A stretch of DNA of 64,000 nt from Opitutaceae bacterium (GTDB taxonomy: Bacteria; Verrucomicrobiota; Verrucomicrobiia; Opitutales; Opitutaceae). Both the position numbers and the translations under genes were made by a program. The stretch lies in the NCBI GenBank assembly GCA_030693515.1, contig JAUYAK010000076.1:102319-166318 (forward strand), read 5' to 3'. Of this stretch, positions 16,464 to 25,208 are shown piece by piece. The notes under the pieces are model-generated. The model ran no database searches. It worked only from the letters and a program-made list of their open reading frames with translations, and was not told the DNA's origin. Within the stretch, counting starts at the first letter, position 1. Each line of letters starts with the position of its first letter.

Positions 16464-19400
16464 ATGACCTGCATCGCACGAATTAGCGCAATCCTGCGCA
16501 AGTGGACGGTGTTCGCGGGCGTCTTCGCCGTCGCCTGTTCCGCATTCGCACAATCTGCCGGCACCGGCACAATCGAGGGACGTGTCGTAAACGCCACCAA
16601 TGGCCAGTATCTGAGCAACGCCCGCGTGTCTGTCGAGGGCACCGACGTGGAGACGCTCACCGACTCCTTCGGCCAATACCGGCTCATCGGCGTCCAGACG
16701 GGAAGCGCCCGAGTCAAAGTCGCCTACAGCGGGTTGCCGAGCGTCGAAGCGACCGTGACTGTGGGCACCGGCGTCGCCGCCACGCGGGACTTTACCTTGG
16801 GCGGCGCCGATAGCGCCGGCCAGGCCACCGACGTGACCAAGCTCGATCCGTTCCTTGTTAATTCCAACCGCGACCTGAACAACACCGCCATCGCCATCAA
16901 CGACCAACGCACGGCCGGCAACATCAAGACCGTGATCGCCGCCGAACTCGTCGGGGATCTCGCCACGGACAATGTGGCCGAGATCATGAAATATCTCCCC
17001 GGAGTCACGCTCGACGGTGTGTCGGAAGCCTCCGGAATTCAGGTGCGCGGCTTTGCGGCGACCTTCACGACCATTACCAACAACGGCGCCCTGATCTCCA
17101 GTGCTTCGCCGGATCCGAGCCGCTACACCTCCGCGGGCGATTTGTCGGCCAACAGCATTTCTCGCATCGAAGTGACCAAGGTGCCGACGCCGGAGATGCC
17201 CGCCAGCTCGCTGGGCGGCACGGTGAATTTCGTGGGCAAGAGCGCCTTCGAGTCCGCCCGGCCGGTCTTCAAATACCGCCTCAACGTCAGCGCCCACAGC
17301 GACGAGCCGAACATCTTCAAGAAGACCCCCGGCCCCCGCGACGAATCTTCCTACAAGGGACTGCCGAGTCTGGAGATGAGCTACATTCTGCCGATCACGA
17401 AAAACTTCGGCATCGCGCTCAATGCCGTGACATCGAACCAATACTCCGGATTGAAACACGAGATGAGCCCGACATGGCGGTTCACCGGTCCAGCACCCAC
17501 GAGCGCCGCCCCTAATGTCGCCACCCCGGCCAAGCCCTATTTTCAGGCGATGTCCTATGGCCCGCAGTCACGCAGCATCTGGCGCAAGGCCATCGGCATT
17601 CAGGCCGACTGGCGGCCGGCGAAGGACCACGTGCTCTCCGCCTCCGTGCAGCTCAACCTCGCCGAAAATCTTCAGGACGCGCTCCTGCAAGTGCCGACCG
17701 TCGGCAGCAGCGAGGTGCCAACTCCCGCCACGGGCGTCCCGCTTACCTTTGGCCCGACATTCACCTACGGTGCCACCGGCCGCGGTGCGAACAATCAGCA
17801 GAAATACACCTACGACCAGGCGAACTCGCAGCAGATGGTGAACCTCACGCACCGCTACAACGGCCGCGTCTGGGAAATCGATTCCGGCCTGAGTGGCTCG
17901 CTCTCGAAGAGCTGGTGGCGCGACCTTAGCCGCGGCCATTTTTTCAACGTCCGCACCACCCTCACCGGTGTAAATCGCGTTAACTTCGACGACATTTCGC
18001 CGACCGGTTCGCTCGCGCGCAAAATCACGACGTTCGGCGCGACCGGCAATGTGATCGACTGGTCCAAACTCGCCAACTATCGCGTCGGCAGTGTCGAGAC
18101 CGCTCCGCGTGACGGGCGCAACACCCTCCTCCAGGCCCGCCTCAACGTGAAACGCGTGCTGGATTTTCTGCCCTTCGACGCCTCGCTGAAGGCCGGCGGC
18201 TCCGTCTCGCAAGACAACCGCGACATGCTCCGCCAGCTAAACGCCTACACGTTTGTAGGGGCCGACGGGATCGCCAACACCGCCGACGACACGGCCGGCC
18301 CGTTTGTCGACGCCAAGTCCTACGTTGAAAAATGGCGCTTCGTCGAGGCACAGGAGTTTGCCAGCTCCTACAAGCTGGCCGCGCTGTTCAAATCCAATCC
18401 GAACTACTTCACGCAGACCGCGGCCCAGCAGGTGACCAACGAGGTCAACCGCATCACCCGCTCCTACGAACTTTCGGAGCGCATCTCCGCCGCCTATGTG
18501 CAGACCGACGCGCGCGTGCTGCACAACCGGCTCCGCGTCGTCACGGGCGTCCGTTTCGAGCGCACCGACGACGAGGGCCGCGGCCCGCTCTTCGATCCGA
18601 ACGGGGTCTTTCAACGCGACTCCGCCGGCCGGTTGCTCCGCGTGAACAACGCCTTCGTGCGCAAGCCCGAGGCTGGCGCGGCGGGTTCCTTGCAGGAACT
18701 GCCCTTCATCCGCAAAGAGCGCGGCGGCAAGTCTGACAAATCCTACCAGGGCTACTATCCCAGTCTCCACCTCACCTATACGGCAGCGGAAAACTTCCTC
18801 GTCCGCCTCGCCTATGCCGAGACCTTCGGCCGCCCCGATCTGACGAGCATCTTGCCCAACACGACCGTCGGCACCGAGACACTCCAGCCCGCCCCCGGCT
18901 CCCCTCCCGGCACAATCTCCGTCACCAACGCCGGCCTGAAGCCCTACGGTGCGAAGTCCTACGATCTCTCCGCGGAGTATTATTTCCCCAATGGCGGCGT
19001 CGCCTCCGCCGGCGCGTTTCGGAAAGACCTCCGTGATTTCTTCGGCACGCTCAACACCGTGGCGACGCCCGAGCTGCTCGATCAGTTCGGCGTGGAGCAG
19101 ACCTATGTCGGCTGGGAGCTGCGCTCGACCATCAACGTCGGCAGCGCGCGGGTCACGGGCGTGGAGCTGAACTACTCGCAGCCCCTCGGCTTCCTCCCGT
19201 ATGGCGGCAAGTATTTCAACGCCTTCGCCAACTACACGAAAATCAAACTGGAAGGCTCCAACGAGACGGACTTCACCGGCTTCATCCCCGAGTCCGCCAG
19301 CCTCGGCCTCAACTACAGCCGCAAGCCCGTCGTCGCCACGGTGCGTTGGAATTATCGCGGTGCCGATCGTCGCGGGCTGACCGGCAGCGCGCTTCCCGGC

Positions 19401-19613
19401 GGCTTCAACTACATCAAGCCTTTCCCGAGCGTGGACGTGAGCTTTGAGTATCAGATTAGCCGGCGCGTGAGCCTCTTTGGCAGCTCCCGCAATGTGTTCG
19501 GCGCCCCGCGGCTCTACGAGCGCTACACGAGCGAGACCCCGACCTACGCGCGGATTTACCGCAACAGCCCCGTCGGCGTGCAGACCGCCATCGGCATCAA
19601 AGGCACGTTCTGA
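16464..19613 (+). CDS. Large TonB-dependent receptor with N-terminal carboxypeptidase-like domain
   Basis: 1049 residues. Signal peptide to about residue 30 (VFAGVFAVACSAFA). Residues about 33-112 form a CarboxypepD_reg/CnaB-like domain (GTIEGRVVNATNGQYLSNARVSVEGT, shown in part, then TDSFGQYRL). A plug follows at about 130-260 (NIKTVIAAELVGDLATDN, EIMKYLPGVTLDG, IQVRGFAA, ISRIEVTKVPTPEMPASSLGG) and then the barrel, ending SPVGVQTAIGIKGTF. This layout is common in Opitutales receptors thought to import oligosaccharides or other large ligands. It is a clear paralogue of the receptor at 22006-25137 and is followed by a strong terminator and a TPR membrane-protein gene, as part of a duplicated module. 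Confidence 0.94.
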   Translation: MTCIARISAILRKWTVFAGVFAVACSAFAQSAGTGTIEGRVVNATNGQYLSNARVSVEGTDVETLTDSFGQYRLIGVQTGSARVKVAYSGLPSVEATVTVGTGVAATRDFTLGGADSAGQATDVTKLDPFLVNSNRDLNNTAIAINDQRTAGNIKTVIAAELVGDLATDNVAEIMKYLPGVTLDGVSEASGIQVRGFAATFTTITNNGALISSASPDPSRYTSAGDLSANSISRIEVTKVPTPEMPASSLGGTVNFVGKSAFESARPVFKYRLNVSAHSDEPNIFKKTPGPRDESSYKGLPSLEMSYILPITKNFGIALNAVTSNQYSGLKHEMSPTWRFTGPAPTSAAPNVATPAKPYFQAMSYGPQSRSIWRKAIGIQADWRPAKDHVLSASVQLNLAENLQDALLQVPTVGSSEVPTPATGVPLTFGPTFTYGATGRGANNQQKYTYDQANSQQMVNLTHRYNGRVWEIDSGLSGSLSKSWWRDLSRGHFFNVRTTLTGVNRVNFDDISPTGSLARKITTFGATGNVIDWSKLANYRVGSVETAPRDGRNTLLQARLNVKRVLDFLPFDASLKAGGSVSQDNRDMLRQLNAYTFVGADGIANTADDTAGPFVDAKSYVEKWRFVEAQEFASSYKLAALFKSNPNYFTQTAAQQVTNEVNRITRSYELSERISAAYVQTDARVLHNRLRVVTGVRFERTDDEGRGPLFDPNGVFQRDSAGRLLRVNNAFVRKPEAGAAGSLQELPFIRKERGGKSDKSYQGYYPSLHLTYTAAENFLVRLAYAETFGRPDLTSILPNTTVGTETLQPAPGSPPGTISVTNAGLKPYGAKSYDLSAEYYFPNGGVASAGAFRKDLRDFFGTLNTVATPELLDQFGVEQTYVGWELRSTINVGSARVTGVELNYSQPLGFLPYGGKYFNAFANYTKIKLEGSNETDFTGFIPESASLGLNYSRKPVVATVRWNYRGADRRGLTGSALPGGFNYIKPFPSVDVSFEYQISRRVSLFGSSRNVFGAPRLYERYTSETPTYARIYRNSPVGVQTAIGIKGTF

Positions 19614-19632
19614 CCGGCCCAACGTGCCGGGT

Positions 19633-19681
19633 CGCGCCGTGATCGCCGCTTGAATCTGCGGCGGCACGGCGCGAATTTTTT
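19633..19681 (+). terminator. Intrinsic terminator of the first large receptor gene
   Basis: CGCGCCGTG (19633-19641) pairs with CACGGCGCG (19665-19673) and GCCGC (19645-19649) with GCGGC (19658-19662), with a small internal loop and an 8-base apical loop. Six T residues follow at 19676-19681. This is a strong rho-independent terminator, unusually close (3 bases) to the GTG start of the next gene. Confidence 0.85.
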
Positions 19682-19684
19682 CCC

Positions 19685-21649
19685 GTGCCCTTGTCTGATC
19701 CGATTCCGGTGCGTCGCGCCGCGTGGCGCGACGCCGCTGCGGCCGCCGCACTGTTCGCCTCGGTCATCCTCGCTTATGCGGCCGTGTTCCGCGCGGGTTT
19801 CATCTGGGACGACGACATCAATGTCACGGAGAACGCCGTCATCGTCGGCCCGCTGGGCTTGAAAGAAATCTGGACGACTTCGGCAGCGAATTATTTTCCG
19901 CTCGTCCTCACAAATTTCTGGCTGCAGCACGCGCTGTGGGGACTCAACCCGACGGGTTTCCATGCGGTAACCCTCGCGTGCCACGCGCTGTCCGCGCTGT
20001 TTCTTTGGCTCGTGCTACTGCGGCTGGACGTGCCCGGCGCGTGGCTCGGCGCAGCGCTGTGGGCGTTGCATCCCGTGCAGGTGGAGTCGGTCGCGTGGAT
20101 CACCGAACTGAAGAACACGCAGTCAGCCGTATTCTTTTTGCTCTCGATTTGGTTTTGGCTGCGCTGGCTTGAGGTAGGGCGCCGTCGCTTCTACTTCCTA
20201 TCGCTCGTCTGTGCGCTCCTCGCGCTGCTCAGCAAGCCCTCGACGGTGATGCTGCCCGTCGCGCTCGGCCTGTGTGTCTGGTGGCGGCGCGGCGGCCCGC
20301 GTTGGCACGACGCTCGCGCGCTCGCGCCGTTTTTCGCGCTCTCCGCCATCGTCAGCGCCTGGACGATCTGGGAGCAGAAATTCCATTCCGGCGCGCTCGG
20401 GGCGGAATGGGCGCAGTCGTTCCCGGAACGCCTCGCGATCGCCGGCCGCGCCGTCTGGTTCTACCTTGGCAAGCTGGCGTGGCCGGACCCGCTGCTGTTC
20501 ATCTATCCCCGCTGGGAGATCAGCGTGCGCGAAGCCGCAACGTGGCTGCCACTGTCCGCCGCGCTCACGGCCGGACTGATCCTCGCGGGGTGGCTCCGTC
20601 GAGGGGGAGGACGGCCGGTATTTTTTGCGACGGCCTATTTCGTCGCGCTGCTTTTTCCGGTGCTCGGATTCTTCGACGTCTATTTTTTCCGCTATGCGTT
20701 CGTCGGCGATCATTTTCAGTATCTCGCCAGTATGGGTCCATTGGCGCTTGCCGGGGCCGCCGCGACGCAACTGCGCCGGCGGGCGGCCGTCGCGATTTCG
20801 AGCGCGGTGCTGGTGGCGTGCGCCGCGCTGGCCGCGGGGCACGCGCGCGATTTCGCGGACAGCGAGACGCTCTGGCGCGCGACGCTGACCCGCCACCCGG
20901 CCGCCGCGATGGCCTGGTTGAATCTCGGGGCGACGCTCGCGAAGCAGGGCCGCGACGAGGAGGCCATCGCGTGCTTCCAGCGCTCCGCCGCGATCCGCCC
21001 CGGCGACGTGCAGGCGCGCAACGACGCCGGCTGGGGACTCGTGAACTCCGGTTATCCGGCGGCCGCGGTGCCGCTCCTCGCGGAGGTCCTGCGGCTCAAA
21101 CCCGATCACGCGGAGGCGCACAACAATCTGGGCAACGCACTGCGCCGGCTCGGCCGCCTCGACGAAGCCGCCGCGCACTACTCCCGCTCGCTCGCGCTGA
21201 AGCCGGGTTCCGCCGAGGCCCACAACAATCTCGGCGGCATCTTAGCGGAGACCGGCCGGCACGCGGAGGCGATGGCGCAATTCGAGGAAGCCATCCGGCT
21301 CGCGCCGAAGTTTGCGCCGGCGCACGCCAATCTCGGCGCGGCGCTCTGCCTTTCCTCGCGGTGGGCGGAGGCGATCGTCCCGTTCGAGACGGCGCTGCGT
21401 CTGCGACGCGACTACCCCGACGCGCACCGGCAGCTGGGCATCGCGCTGGCCAATGCCGGAAGAATGAGCGAGGCCGCCGTTTCACTCGCTGTGGCGGTTC
21501 GCCAGACGCCCGACTCGGCGGAGCTTCATCAGAACTTGGGTCAGGTTCTCGTCGCTCTCGGGCGCGCCGGAGAGGCCGCGCCACACTTTGAACGGGCGAA
21601 GCAAATACAGGCCGGGGCGCAGCCTCCGCCACTTCCGCCGCGTCGTTGA
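19685..21649 (+). CDS. Polytopic membrane protein with C-terminal TPR array (TMTC/PMT-like GT-C candidate)
   Basis: The start chosen is GTG at 19685, right after the T-run of the preceding terminator. 654 residues. The first 400 or so hold roughly ten transmembrane helices; the first luminal/periplasmic loop contains GFIWDDDINVTEN, the acidic pair typical of GT-C transferases, and HPVQVESVAWITELKNTQ is a hallmark of the TMTC-like family. Residues about 408-645 are seven TPR repeats (AEAHNNLGNALRRLGRLDEA and similar). Eukaryotic relatives are protein O-mannosyltransferases; bacterial ones are mostly uncharacterised, so a role in glycosylating secreted proteins is a hypothesis. Same architecture as the protein encoded at 25195-27240. 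Confidence 0.85.
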   Translation: MPLSDPIPVRRAAWRDAAAAAALFASVILAYAAVFRAGFIWDDDINVTENAVIVGPLGLKEIWTTSAANYFPLVLTNFWLQHALWGLNPTGFHAVTLACHALSALFLWLVLLRLDVPGAWLGAALWALHPVQVESVAWITELKNTQSAVFFLLSIWFWLRWLEVGRRRFYFLSLVCALLALLSKPSTVMLPVALGLCVWWRRGGPRWHDARALAPFFALSAIVSAWTIWEQKFHSGALGAEWAQSFPERLAIAGRAVWFYLGKLAWPDPLLFIYPRWEISVREAATWLPLSAALTAGLILAGWLRRGGGRPVFFATAYFVALLFPVLGFFDVYFFRYAFVGDHFQYLASMGPLALAGAAATQLRRRAAVAISSAVLVACAALAAGHARDFADSETLWRATLTRHPAAAMAWLNLGATLAKQGRDEEAIACFQRSAAIRPGDVQARNDAGWGLVNSGYPAAAVPLLAEVLRLKPDHAEAHNNLGNALRRLGRLDEAAAHYSRSLALKPGSAEAHNNLGGILAETGRHAEAMAQFEEAIRLAPKFAPAHANLGAALCLSSRWAEAIVPFETALRLRRDYPDAHRQLGIALANAGRMSEAAVSLAVAVRQTPDSAELHQNLGQVLVALGRAGEAAPHFERAKQIQAGAQPPPLPPRR

Positions 21650-21867
21650 GGCGGCGCTGTCCTGACGCCGATCAATGCAACCGCTGAGCCACTGATGAGC
21701 GATTGGTGATCGCATCCAAACGGACTGAGAGTGCATCTGGGCGGGCGAACCGACTTTTCCGCGATGCGATTTTCCGCACGTCGTGTCGGCACCGGACTGT
21801 AACGGGATCGTGACCGGCATGTGGCGGAGTGCCGGGGCGAGGGCCCCGTCGCAGTTCTCCCGTCGTG

Positions 21868-21913
21868 AGCGATGACGTGCTCATTATGAGCGAATACGCG
21901 CGCCGCGTTTGAG
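21868..21913. promoter_or_regulatory. Operator-like TGAGCG/GCTCAT cluster
   Basis: TGAGCG at 21868-21873, the odd-length palindrome GCTCATTATGAGC at 21881-21893 and GTTTGAG at 21907-21913 lie about 93 bases before the receptor ATG. They repeat the words seen upstream of the paralogous receptor at 16464, suggesting one regulator for both. Confidence 0.45.
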
Positions 21914-21953
21914 CCGGCGGCGGGCTCATGCCACGTTCCCCTCGTAACTGCCG

Positions 21954-21977
21954 TTTGTCCGTCTGCCGACGGACAAA
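21954..21977 (+). promoter_or_regulatory. Strong hairpin in the receptor mRNA leader
   Basis: TTTGTCCGTC and GACGGACAAA form a perfect 10-bp stem with a TGCC tetraloop, ending 28 bases before the receptor start codon. There is no following T-run, so termination is unlikely; an effect on mRNA stability, translation or protein binding is possible. Confidence 0.5.
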
Positions 21978-22005
21978 TCTCCGAGACAACCAACACCGTC
22001 CCGCC

Positions 22006-25000
22006 ATGAATCGTTCCCACCGTCCTTCGTTCTTGGTTCGCATATTGTTCCTCTGCGCCGGTGCCCTAATCGGGTTCCCGGTTGCGGTCGCTCAGACTGC
22101 CAGCACCGGCTCCGTCGAAGGTCGCGTGCTCAACCTGACCAACGGCCAATACCTGCACAGCGTCCGGGTAAGCGTCGAGGGCACGCGCCTGGAGACGTTC
22201 ACCGATTCATTCGGCCAGTATCGCTTCACGGACGTGCCGGCGGGAGCGACCCGACTGCGGGTGGTTTACATCGGTCTCCCCGCGGCGGATGCGACCGTCA
22301 CGGTCGTGGCCGGCAAGTCTGTGACGCAGAACTTCTCCCTCGGTTCGACGGGCGCCACGAGCGCCGATCCAACCAAACTCGATCCGTTCGTCGTCGCGAC
22401 GGCGCGCGAGACCAACAGCAATAACATGGCGACAAACGAGCAGCGGGCGGCGGCCAACATCAAGACCGTGGTCTCCTCTGATGTCGTCGGCGACATCGTG
22501 GACGACAACGTCGGCGAACTCATGAAATACCTGCCCGGCATCACTGTCGATTACGCCGGGGCGGCGGAACCGTCCGCGATTTCGGTGCGTGGTTTCGGCA
22601 GCAATTTTACCGGCGTCACTTCCGATGGCGGCACGCTCGCCAGCGCGTCGAACGGCAACCCGAGCCGCACGTTCAACCTGAGCCAAGTCTCGGTGAACAG
22701 CATCTCGCGCGTGGAGATCACCAAGGTGCCGACCCCGGAGACCGCGGCGAGCCAGTTGGGCGGATCGGTGAACCTGGTCAGCCGGAGTTCGTTTGAGTCG
22801 GCGCGCGCGCGGTTCAACTACCGCACCTACCTCAGCTTTCACAATCACGACCACGAACTGTTCAAGAAGACTCCCGGTCCCGGCGACAAGGACACCTACA
22901 AGGTGCTGCCCGGTTTTGACTTCAACTACCTCGCGCCGATCACGAAGGATTTTGGCATCTCGGTGAGCGGACTCAGCTCCGCGCAGTTCAACGGCTGGCA
23001 GTATGAGTCCAACGCCACCTGGCGCTTCACCGGCGCCTTTGCCACGGTCGCGGCGCCCTACCTGCGGACCTACAACTACTCCCCCGGCCCGAAGCGTTCG
23101 GACCGCAACAATATCTCCGTCAAGGCCGACTGGCGACCCGCGCAAGATCACGTGCTCTCCCTTGGAGTGCAGGCGAACTACTTTCACAACTACTACGACT
23201 TCATCCTGCAGACCTTCGACATCGGCGGCACCGAAACACCCACGCCGGCCACCGGCGCTCCGCTCACGTTCGGGCCCACGTTCACCTACGGGCCGACCGG
23301 GCGCGGGGTTGTTTCCCAGGGCAAGTATGCCTACGACCAGCTGGGACTCACGCGCGGCGTGAGCCTGAATCACCGCTACCGCGGGCGCACCTGGGAGATC
23401 GACTCCGGCGCGAGCGCCTCGGTTTCCAAGTCTTGGTATCGAGATGGGAGCGAGGGACATTTCTTCGACGTCCAGACCTCGATGGTCGGCGTGTCGCGCG
23501 TCCTATTCGACAACATCAACTGGGAGTCCATTCCCGGGAAAATCACCGCGCTGGATGCCAACGGCGCCGTGATCGACTACACCCGCGCGAGCAATTACCG
23601 GATCACGAATGTGTTCACTGCGCCGCGAGACGCCGTGGACAAAATCAAGGAAGGCCGGGTCAACGTGAAGCGTGACCTGCCGTTTCTGCCGTTCCCGGCC
23701 AGCCTCAAGCTGGGCGGGCTCATCCAGCAGCAGGATCGCGAGATTGATCGGGCGCTCAACGGCTACACGTTTGTCGGGCCCGACGGTCTGCCGAACACGG
23801 CGGACGACAGCGCCGACCGCTACCTCGATCCGAAGTCGAACATCCCGAAGAACGAATTCGGCTTCGGGGCGATCCAGTATCCGAGCGCCTACACCCTCTA
23901 CAGCCTCTTCAAGAGCAACCCCGCCTATTTCACTCAGACGAACGCGCAGGCCGTGGCGGCGGAGACGAACCGCATCAACCGCTCGTTCGTGTTCGGGGAG
24001 CGCATCACGGCGGCCTACCTTCAGGGTGAAGTGCGGCTGATCGAGAACCGGCTGCGATTGCTCGGCGGCGTCCGCTTCGAGCGGACCGAGAACGACGGGC
24101 TCGGGCCGCGGGTAGAGCCCAACGCGGTCTTTCAGCGCGATGCCAGCGGGCGCCTCGTGCGCGACGCGGGCGGCGCGCTCGTGCGCCGCGTCGATGCGGG
24201 CGCGGTCGGCTCGCTGCAGGAGCTGGCCCTGATCCGCAAAGCTCGCGGTTCGAGCGCGAGCCGCTCGTATGACGGCTACTACCCGAGCCTTCATGCCACC
24301 TACAATTTCACGGAAAACCTGATCCTGCGCGCCGCCTATGCGGAGACGTTTGGCCGGCCCAACCTCGACTCGATCTTGCCGAACACGACCGTCAACGAAA
24401 GCACGGCGGCCAATCCCGCGCCCGGCACGCCTCCGGGCACGATCACCGTCACGAACGCCGGCCTGAGACCCTACGGAGCCAAGAACTATGATCTCTCGCT
24501 CGAGTATTACTTCAGCCGGGGTGGCGTCCTCTCGTTCGGTGCGTTTCGCAAGGACCTCACGGACTTCTTCGGCGTGCTCAACACGATCGCGACGCCCGAC
24601 CTGCTTGATCAGTTCGGTTTGGAGCCGACCTACCTCGGCTGGACGCTGCAGTCCCGGATCAACACGGGCGCCGCGCGGGTAGACGGGCTGGAGTTCAACT
24701 ACAACCAGCCGCTCACGTTTCTTCCTTGGTGGGGCAAGCACCTGAGTTTCCTAGCCAACGGCACCAAGTTGAAACTGCAGGGCTCGAACGAAACGGATTT
24801 CAACGACTTTATCCCGGAATCGGCGAGTCTCGGCCTGAGCTTCAGCAGGTCGCCGGTCGTCGTCATGCTGAGGTGGAACTACCGCGGCGAGCAGCGGAAC
24901 CTGCCGGTCACGAATGCGCCCAATGCGTTCCAGTATTCCACTGCCCGGACCAACGTGGACGTGAATGCAGAGTATCAGTTGACGAAGCATGTCACGCTGT

Positions 25001-25137
25001 TCGCCAACGTGCGGAACATCCTCAACCAGACGCGGCGGTTCGAGCGCCGGAGCACGCAGACGGCTCCCTACTCAAACTTCTGGCGTAACAGCCCGTTCGG
25101 CATCCAGAGCGCCGTCGGCATCAAGGGCAGTTTCTGA
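22006..25137 (+). CDS. Large TonB-dependent receptor with N-terminal carboxypeptidase-like domain
   Basis: The ATG at 22006 gives a signal peptide (FLVRILFLCAGALIGFPVAVAQ) and 1043 residues. Domain order as in the receptor at 16464: a CarboxypepD_reg-like domain (GSVEGRVLNLTNGQYL, TDSFGQYRF; about 30-105), a plug (NIKTVVSSDVVGDIVDDN, ELMKYLPGITVDY, ISVRGFGSNF, RVEITKVPTPETAASQLGG) and a barrel ending SPFGIQSAVGIKGSF. Many barrel stretches match the paralogue closely (ENLILRAAYAETFGRPNL, FGAFRKDLTDFFG, NETDFNDFIPESASLGL). The copies differ most in stretches likely to be extracellular loops, suggesting different ligands. The convergent TPR gene begins its stop codon 58 bases downstream. Confidence 0.94.
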   Translation: MNRSHRPSFLVRILFLCAGALIGFPVAVAQTASTGSVEGRVLNLTNGQYLHSVRVSVEGTRLETFTDSFGQYRFTDVPAGATRLRVVYIGLPAADATVTVVAGKSVTQNFSLGSTGATSADPTKLDPFVVATARETNSNNMATNEQRAAANIKTVVSSDVVGDIVDDNVGELMKYLPGITVDYAGAAEPSAISVRGFGSNFTGVTSDGGTLASASNGNPSRTFNLSQVSVNSISRVEITKVPTPETAASQLGGSVNLVSRSSFESARARFNYRTYLSFHNHDHELFKKTPGPGDKDTYKVLPGFDFNYLAPITKDFGISVSGLSSAQFNGWQYESNATWRFTGAFATVAAPYLRTYNYSPGPKRSDRNNISVKADWRPAQDHVLSLGVQANYFHNYYDFILQTFDIGGTETPTPATGAPLTFGPTFTYGPTGRGVVSQGKYAYDQLGLTRGVSLNHRYRGRTWEIDSGASASVSKSWYRDGSEGHFFDVQTSMVGVSRVLFDNINWESIPGKITALDANGAVIDYTRASNYRITNVFTAPRDAVDKIKEGRVNVKRDLPFLPFPASLKLGGLIQQQDREIDRALNGYTFVGPDGLPNTADDSADRYLDPKSNIPKNEFGFGAIQYPSAYTLYSLFKSNPAYFTQTNAQAVAAETNRINRSFVFGERITAAYLQGEVRLIENRLRLLGGVRFERTENDGLGPRVEPNAVFQRDASGRLVRDAGGALVRRVDAGAVGSLQELALIRKARGSSASRSYDGYYPSLHATYNFTENLILRAAYAETFGRPNLDSILPNTTVNESTAANPAPGTPPGTITVTNAGLRPYGAKNYDLSLEYYFSRGGVLSFGAFRKDLTDFFGVLNTIATPDLLDQFGLEPTYLGWTLQSRINTGAARVDGLEFNYNQPLTFLPWWGKHLSFLANGTKLKLQGSNETDFNDFIPESASLGLSFSRSPVVVMLRWNYRGEQRNLPVTNAPNAFQYSTARTNVDVNAEYQLTKHVTLFANVRNILNQTRRFERRSTQTAPYSNFWRNSPFGIQSAVGIKGSF

Positions 25138-25185
25138 TCCGTCACGCGCCGGCGTCTTCGCCGATGTGCGAGCGGGCAGGGTGAT

Positions 25186-25208
25186 CCGCCGCGGCTAACG
25201 CGCGGCGG
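25186..25208. terminator. GC-rich hairpin between convergent genes
   Basis: CCGCCGCG and CGCGGCGG form an 8-bp stem around a 7-base loop that contains the stop codon of the minus-strand TPR gene. There is no T-run, so it is only a weak bidirectional terminator candidate. Confidence 0.25.

Larger units (their letters stand above)
21650..22005 (+). other. Leader/promoter region of the second large TonB receptor
   Basis: 356 bases with no convincing gene. It contains TGAGCG words at 21696-21701 and in the cluster 21868-21913, and a strong hairpin at 21954-21977 just before the receptor start. An in-frame extension of the receptor to 21928 is rejected because it would put charged, signal-less residues before the signal peptide and overlap the hairpin. 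Confidence 0.5.

Noticed and set aside
21928..22005. Longer N-terminus for the second large receptor
   Set aside because: The extension is charged, would hide the signal peptide and overlaps the leader hairpin.
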